A stretch of DNA of 64,000 bases from Malania oleifera (lineage: Eukaryota > Streptophyta > Magnoliopsida > Santalales > Ximeniaceae): the NCBI RefSeq assembly GCF_029873635.1, contig NC_080427.1, positions 70,854,848-70,918,847 on the forward strand, written 5' to 3'. The notes below the pieces were generated by a model, which ran no database searches, had not been told where the DNA came from, and saw only the letters and a list, made by a program, of their open reading frames with translations. This document shows, one piece after another, positions 34,013 through 45,938 of the stretch. Each line of letters opens with the position of its first letter. Position 1 is the stretch's first letter. The position numbers were made by a program, and so were the translations under genes.

Positions 34013-34240
34013 ATGGCTCATTTTTCGGTTTGCAACTCCTCCACTGCTTTCATCGCATAGATTTTACTGTTTGAATATTGAAATGATTTTTGTAAAATCA
34101 AATGATTGGAGGATTTGGAAAGAGTGTATTGATGTTTTTCATATCCCTTTGAAAATAATTTTAAAATGCAATGTTTCCCAAACTCGAAAATGATCTGAAT
34201 GTGCGTGACATTGTTTGAATGCATATCATTTGAATGCCAT
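34013..34240 (+). pseudogene. gag: Copia D gag N-terminal remnant
   Basis: ATG at 34013, at the place where the gag of I, G and B begins. With frame changes it gives NDWRIWKECIDVF, matching DWKAWNVV of the element I gag, and a trailing LNAYHLNAMH-like phrase. Coding similarity ends at the AT microsatellite at 34247. No knuckle or coiled coil follows. Confidence 0.5.
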
Positions 34241-34242
34241 GC

Positions 34243-34246
<4 letters not shown>

Positions 34247-34280
<34 letters not shown>
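34247..34280. repeat. (AT)n microsatellite
   Basis: About 17 AT units at the break point of the gag remnant. Confidence 0.95.
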
Positions 34281-34283
<3 letters not shown>

Positions 34284-37145
34284 CATGCCTTGTCACTAAT
34301 GCTTCACAAAGCTTATGATCTTTGAGTGCTAAGGCTTTTGGGAACCAGTTGAGGTATGAAAAACCATGAGAGAGATGAACATTATTCTGAGCTCTAACAT
34401 CTAAGAAGGAGTAAATTGGAAAGGTATATTTTTCTTCCTTCTACTTTATTTGATGCTTGATTCACATGTTGTGTGTTTTATGTTTATTCTTACTATGTGA
34501 ATCTTGTGATGATTGCATACCATCTTATGAGGTGTAATTTAAAAGAACTATTTTTATACTCATAAGATTTTAGGATAAAATATTTAAGAGATTATAATGT
34601 TCTGAATGCTTAAATAGTGTTTTGTGCTTAAACTCTAAATTTTAATATACACTATCATCATACTATGAACCTTAGGGAGATCAAGCTAGTATAAGAACAT
34701 TAGTGAAATATCCAATCCATTTGGTATAAGGTATATACATCATTTTGGTTGGATGTTACTTGATAATATTGGCTATAGCATGTTTATATAGAACTATCAA
34801 TTCTAAATTTAAATGTCATAAGCATGTTTAAATAAAATCCCATTCAAATGGACAAATTGATTTGAAAATGTCATTATATTCGTAATGTTATATATATACA
34901 TATATGTGTGTTGTAATTTGAAAAATCTTAAATATGGCATGTTTTGTCCATCACACAGTATTGAGTTTTAGTAAACTGATCTTATGCTATGTAATGTATA
35001 ATCCTAAACTCATATTTGAGTTTAAACGATAAATCATTTTCAAATGATGAATTAAACTCAAGAAAATCATAAGCTCATCCTCATGTTTGAAAAATATTTG
35101 TTATGCCAAATACAATTAATTGAATATATAATTCTTTAGCTACATAATTGAGCGGGAGCAGCAAATTTTAAAAAATTCATCCAATATATTTTGTGCTTAT
35201 ACTTTTTTGATGATTTGTTGTTGAGCTAAATGAAAATATCCATGTGTGCTAAATGAATATATTTTCTGATGGATGGATATTTTTTTAAAAAAATTGATCC
35301 GCTTTGAGCTAAATGCCACTATCCATCACTTGCCGAATGATTATATCTTCGTATGGATAATTTATATTTTATTTGATATATTGATTGAACTACCTGATTA
35401 CATGCTTAGTCTAGAATGCCTCCTGCATGGCAGATGTAGTTGATGAGAATCGCATGCTAGTAGTGGAAATAGGTTTTCGCATGCTTAAAATAGATTATTA
35501 TTTGTTGATTGCGTGAATCTATCAGGTGTTAGGTACATGGTATAAATAGGAAAATGTTCAATTTACAGACGAAATGCTGCCGAAATTTTGGTAGAATTTT
35601 TCCAAAATGAAACCATGTATTAGGATAATAATATAATGCATGCTAAAATATTTTTGAAAGGATGAGTGAATCACAAAAGATTTTTATTTTTCATCCTTAT
35701 TGATAGGTGCATGCTTAACTGTCTATTGGTGCATGTTGAATGTTTCAAATTTTATATGCTAAACTGAAAAACATGCACAATCTTCATATTTGTTTCTTAG
35801 GATGCTAGATAACTAAATAGGTTATACTTGTAAAATCCAAACCGCTATATAAATAGAAAGCATGTACACATTATGTTGTCCTAGGAGAGACTAGTTCATG
35901 GACACCATTTGCTCCAACTCTTTGTGTTATGTACTTTCACTCGGACCCAAATGGTAAAGCATCATCCTTGAAATTGAACATACCATATTTTGATGATGGT
36001 CCATAAAATTGGACAATTGCATGACTTGGGGGGAGTTTTTCATTTTACGCACACTCATCGTGTTTTAAGTTGTGTCGTGCCCTTTGATCCCCTTTGCATT
36101 ACCCTTGAGTATAGCCTTGATTGGCTATTATGTATTTAAATTGAAATGCAATATGTCATGATGTGTGCTAAATGTTTAATATTTGTTGCATGCTAAAATA
36201 TTTTAAAAGGATGAACTTTTGATGAATGTTTTTAAATGACTATCATCCTTGAACTTTATTGCAAGTATGTATGCATGCAAATATATAGGGGGAGTTTAAG
36301 CCTCACGTTTAAGAAAAATGAACTTAATGCCTTTAATCTCTTGCATGCTAAGTAATATTTAGAAGGATGAACATGTGTTGAGTGTGTTTAAATGAAATCC
36401 ATCCTTGAACGTTAATGCATTTTTGTATGCTTGAGATTATATCGGGGAGTTTAAGCCCCATCCTTGAAAAATGATAAGAATCACCTAGCCCAGGGACTCA
36501 CATTATTTCTATTGTTTCTACTTTTTGAGTCCAAAGCCTTTCTAAATACCTTGAACATCATATCCTATCTTCACTGAACATCTTTGATATGGAATGTTCC
36601 GGGTACACATAAACACCATGCTTGACTTGCTGTTTGATTTTTAACGCATGTGTGTTTAGGGACATTTTACGGGTAAATACAAATTGTTTAACATATATCC
36701 AGTAAAATCTATCAAAAATGAAAATTTGTTGCTTATACTCCTAAATGAATTTTTTTTTGTATAAGTAGCTAAAAAAAAAAAAATCTAAACACATATTCAA
36801 ATTTATAGGGGGAACACTTAGAAATTATTTTTCTATCTTGTTGTGCTCACAACATTTCTTGTTTAGATTTAGTTTTTGAACTCATTGTGGCTTGTGCTTA
36901 ATTGTAATGTCTTCATTGAATATTATAAATGAAAATATTTTGTTTGCCGCAGTATCTTAGATTTTGCCATATGATCCATGTTCACAAATTCTAGTATCTT
37001 TGGAATCTATGTAGTTTGCTTTTTCTGGTCATATTATGGATTGCAATTAAATGCAAAACTATAAAAACACATGCTTGTTTGAATTTTTAAATTACGGTCT
37101 CTTTTTTAGCAAGCATAGCCCCTAGTTTTGTATGAAAATTTTAAG

Positions 37146-37190
<45 letters not shown>

Positions 37191-37950
37191 TTAAAAGCAA
37201 GAATTGAACTTATATAGAATACATCTTGGTTCTTGCTTGTCTGCCTAAATGATTTCATGACTTATGCCTTTCTGTGTTAAAATTTTGTATCATGAAATTT
37301 TATTTTTAAAAGGGCGCTACATAACTTCTTCATTGACTTACATGAATTGCATGTGAACTAGTTAGATCATATTTATGCTCAAACCTTCTTTTTGGTATCA
37401 TATGTCGTGTGCCTTTAACTCAAATCTTCCACGGGTCTTATGATAAGCTTCATTTGTAGTGGTTTGTGTATATTTCTCGTCTAGCCATGTTTTACATGTC
37501 AATTTAATCTTTTAAATGACCAGTTAAACTGTTTTGTATTCTTAATAGTTATATATATATAACAGTTTAAATTTTGATGCCTATAATCCATACTAAAAAG
37601 AGGGAGAGTTTTCTTTAAAAATTATTTTAAAAAGGGGGAGTTATCTTTGCTAAGTCTCTTTTGAATGCCAAAATGTTTTTCACTTAGCTTGACCCTTTTT
37701 GTTGATGCCAAAAGGGGGAGAATTTTATGAGCAAAATTATTCTGACCAAAAAGGGGAAATGGAAAATGGAAATTTGTTAATGATAAAAATCTGAGCATGT
37801 ACTTTAACATTAAAACTGGATGCATAATCTTTTGCAATGTCTTCTTTCATGAATATGCTTGAGCTATTGTTGTTACTTTTACATTATACATATTCTTAGG
37901 GGGAGCCTTTTGAAGTTGTACCCATTTTTCTTTACGCTGTTTGTCGTCAT
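34281..37950 (+). other. Non-coding interior of copia D
   Basis: 3.7 kb with no retroviral domain in any frame that I could follow. It holds repeated short purine tracts: GGGGGGAG near 36028, GGGGGAG near 36280, GGGGAG near 36436, GGGGGAAC near 36808, and GGGGGAG near 37635, 37694 and 37899. A phrase 'GCATGCTAA...GGATGA(A/G)' recurs near 35640, 36185 and 36345. This resembles an expanded or duplicated copia 3' UTR rather than decayed pol. Confidence 0.5.
37149..37188. repeat. (AT)n microsatellite
   Basis: About 20 AT units. Confidence 0.95.
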
Positions 37951-37964
37951 AAAAAAGGGGGAGA
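37951..37964 (+). promoter_or_regulatory. Polypurine tract of copia D
   Basis: AAAAAAGGGGGAGA directly before TGTTGGCTTTTTGAG. Confidence 0.85.
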
Positions 37965-37965
37965 T

Positions 37966-39335
37966 TGTTGGCTTTTTGAGTCCGATCTCTGTTTTCATGC
38001 TCACAAACCACCAGTATCTTATTTGTGCGTTTAGGGTTTGAACAGGTTGTCATTTCAGCACGAACATAAGATACCACAAAATGGAAGCCAATAGGGACAT
38101 AAAGCTCACACATTCCTCGTGAATTCCATTGAAAATGAAGAGCAAGAGAATAAGACATTTTGATATTAGTTTTTATTGCATTTATTTTTATTTTTTCATC
38201 TGTAATAATGCATACATCTTGCATGATATGTTTTTAACACTCAAATGACTGTAGATTGATCATAGGGAACCAAATCGCTAGGTTTTTGGCCTTAAGCAGA
38301 CCTTAGGTTCCCACACTTAAGTGCACAAAGCCTTAACATAGTTCTCATATTATTAGGGAAATTTTAGTGCAAATAAAATGACCTTAGGTAAAAATCAAAT
38401 GGCTTTTGGGCAACCGAACCTAGCAGTTCGAATTGCCTCAAGCGACCGAACTACTGTCCAGTCAAAAGTTTGACTTGGTTCGAGCGACCAAACCCAATTG
38501 AACTGAGCATCCCCGGGTGACCGAACTCATATCAGATACCTTTTCACCAACCTGGGCACCTGAACCCCACGTTCAAATATGCCTTGGGTGACCGAACCTG
38601 TTGGTTCGGTCAACCGATCTTAACACTGGGCACCTGAACATACAAATGAATGCTTCTTACTTTTGTTCATGCTATCGAAGCTACACTTGGGCTGCCGAAC
38701 TATTTTAAAGGCTTTCTTTAATGAGTCTGTTTAGGCGACCGAACCTTGGTTTAGCCACCCGAATCTTTTCGGGTTAAATTATTTTTACGGAAGTAAATTG
38801 GGGTTAAAATCGGGTTAATTTCCTAAACTTATTTCAAATCTTTTTAATAATACCCAACGTGTCCCCAATGGTAAAAAATTTCCCTAAGTCTATATATACC
38901 CCTTCATAAGCCAATATTAGCAATTTTGATTAGCTCATTTTCTCTCCAATTTCTATCATAATCAAAGTTCCCCCAAAACTTGTTTTTATTACAAAATATT
39001 TTGTGGGGTCATTTTTATGCTCTCCATTCTCTTCCACTGATTATTTTGAAAAACTTTTTGAAGAGAACATTTTAATTTGGCCATTCATTTTGATTTGCAC
39101 ATATTGTTTTAAAATGCTTGTATTTTGTTTTGTTGTGTAAACTTATTTGAAAGTAAAACCCTAGATTCTCCGATTTGTTCTTGAAAAATATTATTTGGAG
39201 AAAATATTTTGTAGGGTTTAAATCTTTAAAGCTCTTTATTATATACATTCTTTTCAAAGATTGCAAAATACTATTTAGATAAGCACCCACACTCTACTGA
39301 GCATTATTGCATATCATATTAGAGTTCATTTATTT
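37966..39335 (+). repeat. 3' LTR of copia D (truncated)
   Basis: Follows the 5' LTR (31968 onward) to about 33336, then changes to the tail of LTR H. About 620 bp of U5 are missing. Motif array 38405-38770 and TATA box 38891 are present. Confidence 0.8.
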
Positions 39336-39655
39336 ATTGAACTTTGTATTGGTTATTTGTTTTGTGGTTATGGATTAGACAGAGAATTTTCATTAAGTTA
39401 CAACATATATCTTGATTGAATTTTTTTGATTGGTTTGGATAGTGTGGTTGATTGAAAGGTTGATTAATTAGATACTTGATTGTTTAAATAGTTGAGGTAT
39501 AAAAAGAATTAAGTTCTTGTGTTATTAACAAATTAAAAAAACAAGTCAAGAATTGGTTAAAATAAATAAAAGAAGTTTAAGAAGTTTCAAAAGGAATTAA
39601 AATAAATTTTCAAACTCCAATTCAACCCCCTCTTAGGACTACACCTTACTTTTCA
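39336..39655 (+). repeat. 3' tail of copia LTR H
   Basis: Resembles the last 300 bp of the LTR of element I (shared GGATAGTGTGGTTGATTGAA and the CCCCCTCTTAGGACTACACC end). Ends CA at 39655. Confidence 0.75.
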
Positions 39656-39660
39656 TTATG

Positions 39661-39697
39661 AAAAAAAAATTTATGGGAAAATAAGAAGGTTGTTACA
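39661..39697 (+). repeat. Last 37 bp of the GYP1 5' LTR
   Basis: Between the H target copy and the GYP1 primer site. Ends GTTGTTACA, a typical chromovirus LTR end. Confidence 0.75.
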
Positions 39698-39700
39698 GTT

Positions 39701-39712
39701 TGGTATCAGAGC
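39701..39712 (+). promoter_or_regulatory. Primer-binding site of GYP1
   Basis: TGGTATCAGAGC, complementary to the 3' end of initiator-Met tRNA, three bases after the LTR end. This primer is used by Del/Tekay chromoviruses. A ~290-bp leader to the gag ATG follows. Confidence 0.85.
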
Positions 39713-40000
39713 CTAGGTCGCTAAGTGTTGTAGACTTTAGAGTGCGGTGGAAACGATACTAGAGTATAGTGAAAGGATTTAAGGTTTTGTTCTACAGTCT
39801 AGAGGTAGGACTTCTATGGTGGTTTCAGTGTTTTTCCTGGGGTGACAATTTCAGGAAAACCATAGTAAACTATTGTCGAGTTATGTTCCTAGAATGTATG
39901 ACTGGATATAGAAATAAGATGAGGAAGTTAAGATAGGGGACTATGTTAGGCGAGTAAATTATAAGGATAGGGTCTCTAAATCACGTTTATTGTTTTTAGG

Positions 40001-40970
40001 ATGGACCTGGGAGGAGGTAGTGCCCATGTGACTGGTAGTGATGGTGCAGGGCCCTCGAGTGCAGGCAAGACTAATTATGAGTCAGTACTATTCAGCGTGA
40101 CTCAACATGTTATAACTGAGATCACTAGGAGCTCCAGAGAGCAGGGAGGCTCGTCTGCAGGCCATGGGTGCACAATAAAGAAGTTTACCAAGATGAATCC
40201 TTCGACATTTTCAAGAGGAGTTGATCCTGCAACTGCCGAGAATTGAATGCAGGAGATCGAGAAAGTCTTGGTCATATTACAGTGTACGGAGGAACAGAGG
40301 ATCCTCTTCGCCACCTATAAACTGACAGGAGAGGTTGAGAGGTGGTGGACTGCTGTAAGACTTTTGGAGTAGCAGAGGACGATGCCGATAGCCATGACAT
40401 GGGGCAAATTTAAAGAATTATTCTTTGATAGATATTTCCCAACCACTGTTAGGGAAGCTAAAGTGAAAGTGTTCCTAAATTCAAAGCAGAGACAGCATTC
40501 GGTCTAGCAGTATGCCGTGCAGTTTATAGAGCTATCTCACTTTGCTCCATATATTGTTCCTGATGAAATAAAGAAGGCGAGATAGTTTGAAAGATGTTTG
40601 AGGTGAGGCATATACAAGTAGATGGTAGTGCTAAAGATATAGGACTTTACTGAGTTAGTAGACAAAGCAGCCTTGGTAGAGGTTAGTGAGCGTATGGACG
40701 CAGAGAAGCAGGGACAGAAGAAGAGATCTTTGCCTTTAGGTTTCCAGCAGGGATTGAGGTAGGGTCAATGGATGAGAGGAAACTGTGGAAGAGGACAGAG
40801 GTAGGAGACTAAAGGTCATGAAGTTTAGGCGGTGCAGAATTTTCCTGTCAATCAGAATTGTGGGAAGAGACACTAGGGAGAGTGTCAAGTGGGGAGAGTT
40901 GTCTACTATCGCTGCGGTAGACAGGGACATCTGGTGTGAGACTGCCCTACACCACTAGATATCACTTGTT
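40001..40970 (+). pseudogene. gag: GYP1 gag with stops
   Basis: ATG at 40001 (MDLGGGSAHVTGSDG). The capsid region has MNPSTFSRGVDPATAEN, then a stop at about 40244 where GYP2 also has weak sequence, then QCTEEQRILFATYKLTGEVERWW and FKELFFDRYFP. Stops near 40370, 40505 and 40580 follow, then QFIELSHFAPYIVPDE. The knuckle near 40900-40945 reads YYRCGRQGHLV-stop-DC: the first Cys of the usual CCHC is Tyr and a CGA codon has become TGA. Same layout as the GYP2 gag. Confidence 0.8.
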
Positions 40971-42930
40971 CTCCCAGACCATACCGAGGAGGCTATCAAG
41001 TGCCATGCGGAGGCCAGCAGAGGAATATGCTCCAGCTAGAGTTTTTGCTTTGACACCGGGTGATGTTGAGATAACCGGTGACATGGTGACAGGTATGGTT
41101 AACATGTTTTCCTTTAAAGTTATTGTATTATTTGATTCAGGAGCCATACATTTGTTCGTTTCTATGGAGTGTATTAGATTATGTGGGCCGCAGACACAGT
41201 TGTTAGACACCGAACTGTTAATCACTACATCGATAGGATCTATTGTAAGGTGTCGCAAAGTGCTTCGAGGCTGTCCAGTTGATATTTAGGGGAAAATTTT
41301 GTGAGTGAATTTGATAGTATTAGACATGCACGGGTTCAATGTAATTTTTGGTATGGATTGGTTGGAAACCAATTATGCCAGCATAGACTGTCGTTTGAGA
41401 GAAGTAATATTCAGACCTCTATAAAGACCAAAATTTGGGTTTATATGGTCACGAGTACAATCCCCGCCTCTATTAGTTTTAGCTATATAGGTGAGGAGAC
41501 TGCTCTTGAGTGGTTGTCAGGGATTCGTGGCCTTTGTGAAGGAAATGATAGGAAATGAATTGAAGCTTATTAGTATGCCAGTAGTAAAGGATTTTATAGA
41601 TGTTTTTACAGATGAATTACCGGGCTTGCCACGTGATGAGGAGGTAGATTTTCCTATTGATCTACTCCTAGGTACAATGCTGATAGCTAAAGCACCTTAC
41701 CGAATGGCACCAATAGAATTGGCAGAATTAAAGAATCAGTTGCAAGATTTGCTTGATAAAGGTTTTATACGACCCAATGTATCTCCATGGGGAGCTCCAG
41801 TGTTATTTGTGAAGAAGAAAGATGGGTCCATGAGGATGTGTATAGATTATAGGGAAATTAATAAAGTTACAATCAAGAACAAGTATACTCTACCATGTAT
41901 AGATGATTTATTTAACCAGCTCCAGGGTACACAGGTATATTCTAAGATTGATCCTAGATCAAGCTATCATCAAGTAAAGGTAAGGGCAGAAGATGTCTCG
42001 AAGATAGCATTCAGTACCAGATATGGCCATTATGAATTCCTTGTTATGCGGTTTGGTCTAACGAATGCTCTTGCTGCATTTATGGACTTGATGAATAGAG
42101 TCTTTCACCAATATTTAGACCAATTTGTTGTTGTTTTTATTGATGATGTACTGGTCTATTCGAGGAGTTATAAGGAGCGTGAGACGCATTTTAAGCAAGT
42201 TTTACAGACGCTCAGGGAAAAGAAGTTATACAACAAGTTTAGAAAATGTGAATTCTGGCTCGAGAAGGTTGTGTTTTTAGGGCAAGTCATCTCAGGGGAT
42301 GGAATTTCTATGGACCCTAGTAAAATTGATGTGGTAGTGAATTGGGCTAGACCGAGGGACTTCTAGGAGATCAGGAGTTTCTTGGGGCTGGCTAGGTATT
42401 ACCGTTGTTTTGTTGAGAGATTCTTAATGTCTTCAAGGCCTCTGACACAACTAACTAGGGAAAATACAAGATTTGAATGGGACGGCAGCTATGAGCAGAG
42501 CTTCTAGGAGCTGAAGCAAAGGCTTGTCATGACGCCAGTGTTAATCATTCCATTGGGGGGGTGAGGGTTATGTTATCTACAGTGATGCATCCTTGAAAGG
42601 ACTAGGCTGTGTATTGATGTGTCATGGTAGAGTTGTAGCATATGCTTTCAGGCAGTTGAAAGAGTATGAAAAGAACTACCCTTCCTATGACCTTGAATTG
42701 GCTGCAGTAGTACATGCACTGAAGATTTGGAGGCATTACCTATATGGTGAGCGATGCAAAATCTTCTCCGACCATAAGAGTTTAAAGTATTTTTTCACTC
42801 AAAAGGAACTGAACATGAGACAAAGAAGGTGGTTGGATCTTATTAAATATTTTGATTGTACTATCAGTTATCACCTATGAAAAGCAAACGTGGTAGCTGA
42901 TGCGTTAAGAAGGAAGTCTGTGGGACTAGT
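40971..42930 (+). pseudogene. pol: GYP1 pol: protease, RT and RNase H
   Basis: The protease frame 40936-41289 has the catalytic phrase VLFDSGAIHLF. A frameshift and stops follow near 41290-41480. RT is open over 41491-42366 (291 codons): [40 protein letters not shown], the active-site form FIDD in [12 protein letters not shown], and [13 protein letters not shown]. Stops at 42364 and about 42507 and a frameshift in the G run near 42556 lead to RNase H (42570-42920) with [29 protein letters not shown] and [11 protein letters not shown]. It ends ANVVADALRRKSVG. The RT block is the best preserved part of GYP1. Confidence 0.85.
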
Positions 42931-43583
42931 GCCGGAAGTTATGGAGATTTAGTACTCGATCATGATAGATCTTAAGGGATTCGACATAAAGTTGGTCAAG
43001 AGTGGTCCTCAGGTATGTATTTCCAGTTTAGTGGTGCAGCCTACTCTCCAGGAAAGGATTAAAGTTGCTCAGTAGGAGGATTCAGAATTAGCAGAGATAA
43101 TGGTCAGAGTATAGAATGGTCGGGGAGAGGAATTCCGTATTATAGATGATGGAACTTTTCGGTTCCATTATAGATTATGTGTTCCTTCTCATGCTGACAT
43201 CAGAAATACCATCTTAGAGGAGGCTCGTAGATCTTTATATACTTCATCACGGCAGCACGAAAATGTATAGGGATCTACAGGAGTCTTATTAGTGGAGTGG
43301 TATGAAGAAAGAGAATGTTGAGTATGTAGCACAGTGGTTGACGTGCAAGCAGGTAAAATTTGAGCACTAGAGGCTGGAAGCCTAGTTATAGCCATTTTTT
43401 ATTCCATAGTGGAAATGAGATCATATATCTATTGATTTTATTTCAGGGCCGCCGTCTGCATTGCATGGCTAGAATGCTGTTTGGGTGATTGTAGATTATT
43501 TGACTAAGACCGCCCATTTCCTTCCTATCAAGACCAAATACTCTCTTAACAGATTCGCAGAGATTTATATTCAAGAAATAGTC
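42931..43583 (+). pseudogene. pol: GYP1 integrase, N-terminal part
   Basis: The linker ends in LQERIKVAQ. The zinc region near 43240-43350 reads HENV-stop followed in another frame by MYRDLQE and YVAQWLTCKQVKFEH, so the second Cys region is damaged. The core begins SIDFISGPPSALHG near 43430 and VIVDYLTKTAHFLPIKTKYSL near 43480. It breaks off at EIYIQEIV, where copia I inserts (43584). Confidence 0.8.
43579..43583 (+). repeat. Target-site duplication of copia I, left copy
   Basis: TAGTC, identical to 53839-53843 on the other side of the element. Confidence 0.85.
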
Positions 43584-44033
43584 TATTGACTTAACTGGAG
43601 TTTTCAATCCTATTTTGATGATAACAAAATGAAGGATGCTTTAACATATGATGTTAAGTGATGTGTTTTAGGTAAAAGAACTCTCAAGGTTGATAAGTTG
43701 AAGCTCAATGTTAATCTAGTGAAAGCACCTCAGAATATTGAAGGCAATGAATAACAAATGAAGAAGCTTAAGGGCAAGCAAACCCAAAGTCAAAAATAAA
43801 CCTCAAAAGGTTGAAGGAGGCTGAAGGATTTAAGAAGATCATAATTAAAAGAACTGTTGTAAGTACTTCAAAACCAAATGTCATTTAGATATGTGAAGCT
43901 CTTATAAAATCAAAAGAAACTAAGAAACACTTTGTTTTAAAGAGCTTAAAACATGTTTTTGAAATTAAAGTAACAAATGCCTTAACGGAAGGAAAATGTT
44001 CAAAATAAAAAGTGAGTTTCTGATAAGCAGTGC

Positions 44034-44160
44034 ACCTGACAGATGACTGTCTATCTATGGACAGATGACTGGCAAGTTAAAGGGTTTAATAAAAGTATTC
44101 TGGGTTTAAATTTTAATTATGACAGATGACTGCCATGTCATGGCAGATGACTGCCACGTG
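44034..44160 (+). repeat. U3 array of (A/G)CAGATGACTG motifs (LTR I)
   Basis: Four copies (about 44038, 44060, 44121, 44142) of ACAGATGACTG or GCAGATGACTG. The matching array in the 3' LTR is at 51976-52100. It stands where the other copia LTRs have GTCGACCGAAC-type arrays. Confidence 0.8.
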
Positions 44161-44194
44161 GAGCAAATTTTAGATCTCAAAGGGAAGCTTCTTG

Positions 44195-44650
44195 TTAAAA
44201 TTTTAAATTTCAAAATTTAATCAACAATTTAATGTTTTTTCAAAGTTTACCAAATTTGATATGGACAACATCTTTCAAAATTTTGAATTTCAAAATTTAA
44301 TCAACAATTTAATGTTTTTTCAAAGTTTACCTAATTTGATATGGACAACATCTTTCAAAATTTAATCAACAATTTAATGTTTTTTTCAAAGTTTACCTAA
44401 TTTGATATGGACAACATCTTTCAAAATTTAATCAACAATTTAATATTTTTTCAAAGTTTACCTAATTTGATATGGACAATATCTTTCAAAATTTTGAATT
44501 TCAAAATTTAGTCAACAATTTTAATGTTTTTTCAAAGTTTACCAAATTTGATGTGAATGTTGATCTTTCAAAATTTTGAATTCAAAATTTAGTCAACAAA
44601 TTAAATGTTTTTTCAAAGTTTACCTAATTTGATGTGGAAATTGATCTTTT
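44195..44650 (+). repeat. Minisatellite in the U3 of LTR I
   Basis: About six units of 63-85 bp, each with TTTCAAAATTT, AATCAACAATTTAATG, TTCAAAGTTTACC and AATTTGATATGGACAAC. The third unit lacks a 16-bp TTTGAATTTCAAAATT piece that the 3' LTR (52137-52606) keeps; this is the only large difference between the LTRs. Confidence 0.9.
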
Positions 44651-44658
44651 AAGTTGCC

Positions 44659-44666
44659 TATAAATA
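44659..44666 (+). promoter_or_regulatory. TATA box of LTR I (5' copy)
   Basis: TATAAATA in the context TTGCCTATAAATACCTC, just after the minisatellite. The 3' LTR copy is 52615-52622. Confidence 0.75.
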
Positions 44667-45883
44667 CCTCTTTGGGTAATGAAAAAACACAAGACTTGAA
44701 AACACAAGAAAAGAGAGAAATCAGACAAAATTTGAAATTCATCTTGTGCTGAAATTCTTCTGAAGTTCTTCCTTGCTCACATCTTTTGCTGGAGAAGAAT
44801 TCTACAATTCTGGTAGATTGAAAATATCAAAGTTCGGTTCCGGGTTGCAATTCCATTTCTCTTTTAAACGAACCATTGGTGACTTCTAAAAACTTTAGAG
44901 CTTCATATATTCTATTTTGCTTTGGTTTTTTGAAGTACAATTTACATTTCAATTTGTACAACCTGCTCTAAATTTTGGGAGTATTTTTGTACGCAGAATT
45001 TATATTATATTCTTGTAGATTGTGACGATTCCAGGTTTGCTGGATCGTTGGCTAGGCGAGGGATTATCGCTTAGAGAGGTGCTGCTCTAGCATTCTGAAG
45101 GAGTGTATAAAGGTATTGTTCCACCCGGTAAAGGAACAGGTTTAGTGAATCCTTTGGTGGTTTTGCCAAAGGCGAGGACGTAGGCTGTGTTGAAGCCGAA
45201 CCTCGTAAAATCCTGTGTCTCACTCTCTCTTTCCCTTACTCTTTATTTTCAGCATATTTATATTGCGTGGATGGTTTAAATTTGAAATCATATACACTAC
45301 GTTTATTTGGAAATCAAACAAACTTAAAGTTTAATTTTGATTTGGGTTGCGGAAACCGAAAGGGAGTACGTTGGTTAAACCATACTTTGCGGAAACCATA
45401 CGGGGGTACGTTACTTGGTTAAAACACCTAAAGAAAATTAACTAAGAGTTTATTTGAATTCTGAATTTTGGGAAGAGTGTGGATGTGTGGTTGTAAATCA
45501 TATAAAAGAAGCAAATTTATTTTAACAAGCATATCATTCAACTATAAGGCTTGATTCATATTTATAAGGCATACATAAACAAATAACCATCTTAATTTCT
45601 TACTACTGTATATCTTAATTTTGGTTTGGTTGTTTGCCTTCAAATTGTGTTTGGTTAGTTTGGATAGTGTGGTTAATTGAAAGGTTGATTGGTGATTTAG
45701 TTGTTTAAGTGCTTGTGTTGTTGATTCTATAAAAGAAACCAAGTTATTGTTTGACAAATTAAACAAACAAGTAAAAGAATTAGATAAACAATAAAAGAAG
45801 TTAAGTATTCTTAAAAGGAATTAAAAAGAAAGTTTTTAAATTCCCAATTCACCCCCCTCTTGGGAAGCTATCCTAATTTCAAT

Positions 45884-45895
45884 TGGTATCAGAGC
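45884..45895 (+). promoter_or_regulatory. Primer-binding site of copia I
   Basis: TGGTATCAGAGC, an exact complement of the initiator-Met tRNA 3' end, two bases after the LTR CA. Confidence 0.9.
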
Positions 45896-45938
45896 CTAAT
45901 TATAGCAAAACCTAACAAGTAGCTATATAAAGATCTAA

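Larger units (their letters stand above)
31968..39335 (+). mobile_element. Copia element D, pol-less with a gag remnant
   Basis: 5' LTR 31968-33956, Met-type primer site, the first ~75 codons of a gag, then ~3.7 kb with no coding domain, a polypurine tract (37951-37964) and a 3' LTR truncated at about 39335. It lies inside LTR H. The large non-coding interior is like a LARD-type element or a gag-deleted relative of B and G. Confidence 0.75.
31729..39655 (+). mobile_element. Copia LTR H, solo type, split by element D
   Basis: The head 31729-31967 begins TGTTGGCCTTACAAGGCTTA, and the tail 39336-39655 ends CTTACTTTTCA with the shared ...CCCCCTCTTAGGACTACACC end. Flanking TCATG (31724-31728) and TTATG (39656-39660) differ by one base and fit a target duplication in the GYP1 LTR. 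Together the pieces are about 560 bp against ~2.1 kb expected, so much of H has been lost around the D insertion. Confidence 0.7.
43584..45881 (+). repeat. 5' LTR of copia I
   Basis: 2,298 bp. The canonical TG start has become TA (TATTGACTTAAC), while the 3' LTR keeps TGTTGACTTAAC. It contains a motif array (44034-44160, four copies of ACAGATGACTG forms), a minisatellite (44195-44650), a TATA box (44659), the conserved U5 block (45100-45240) and the CACCCCCCTCTTGGG end. Confidence 0.95.
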
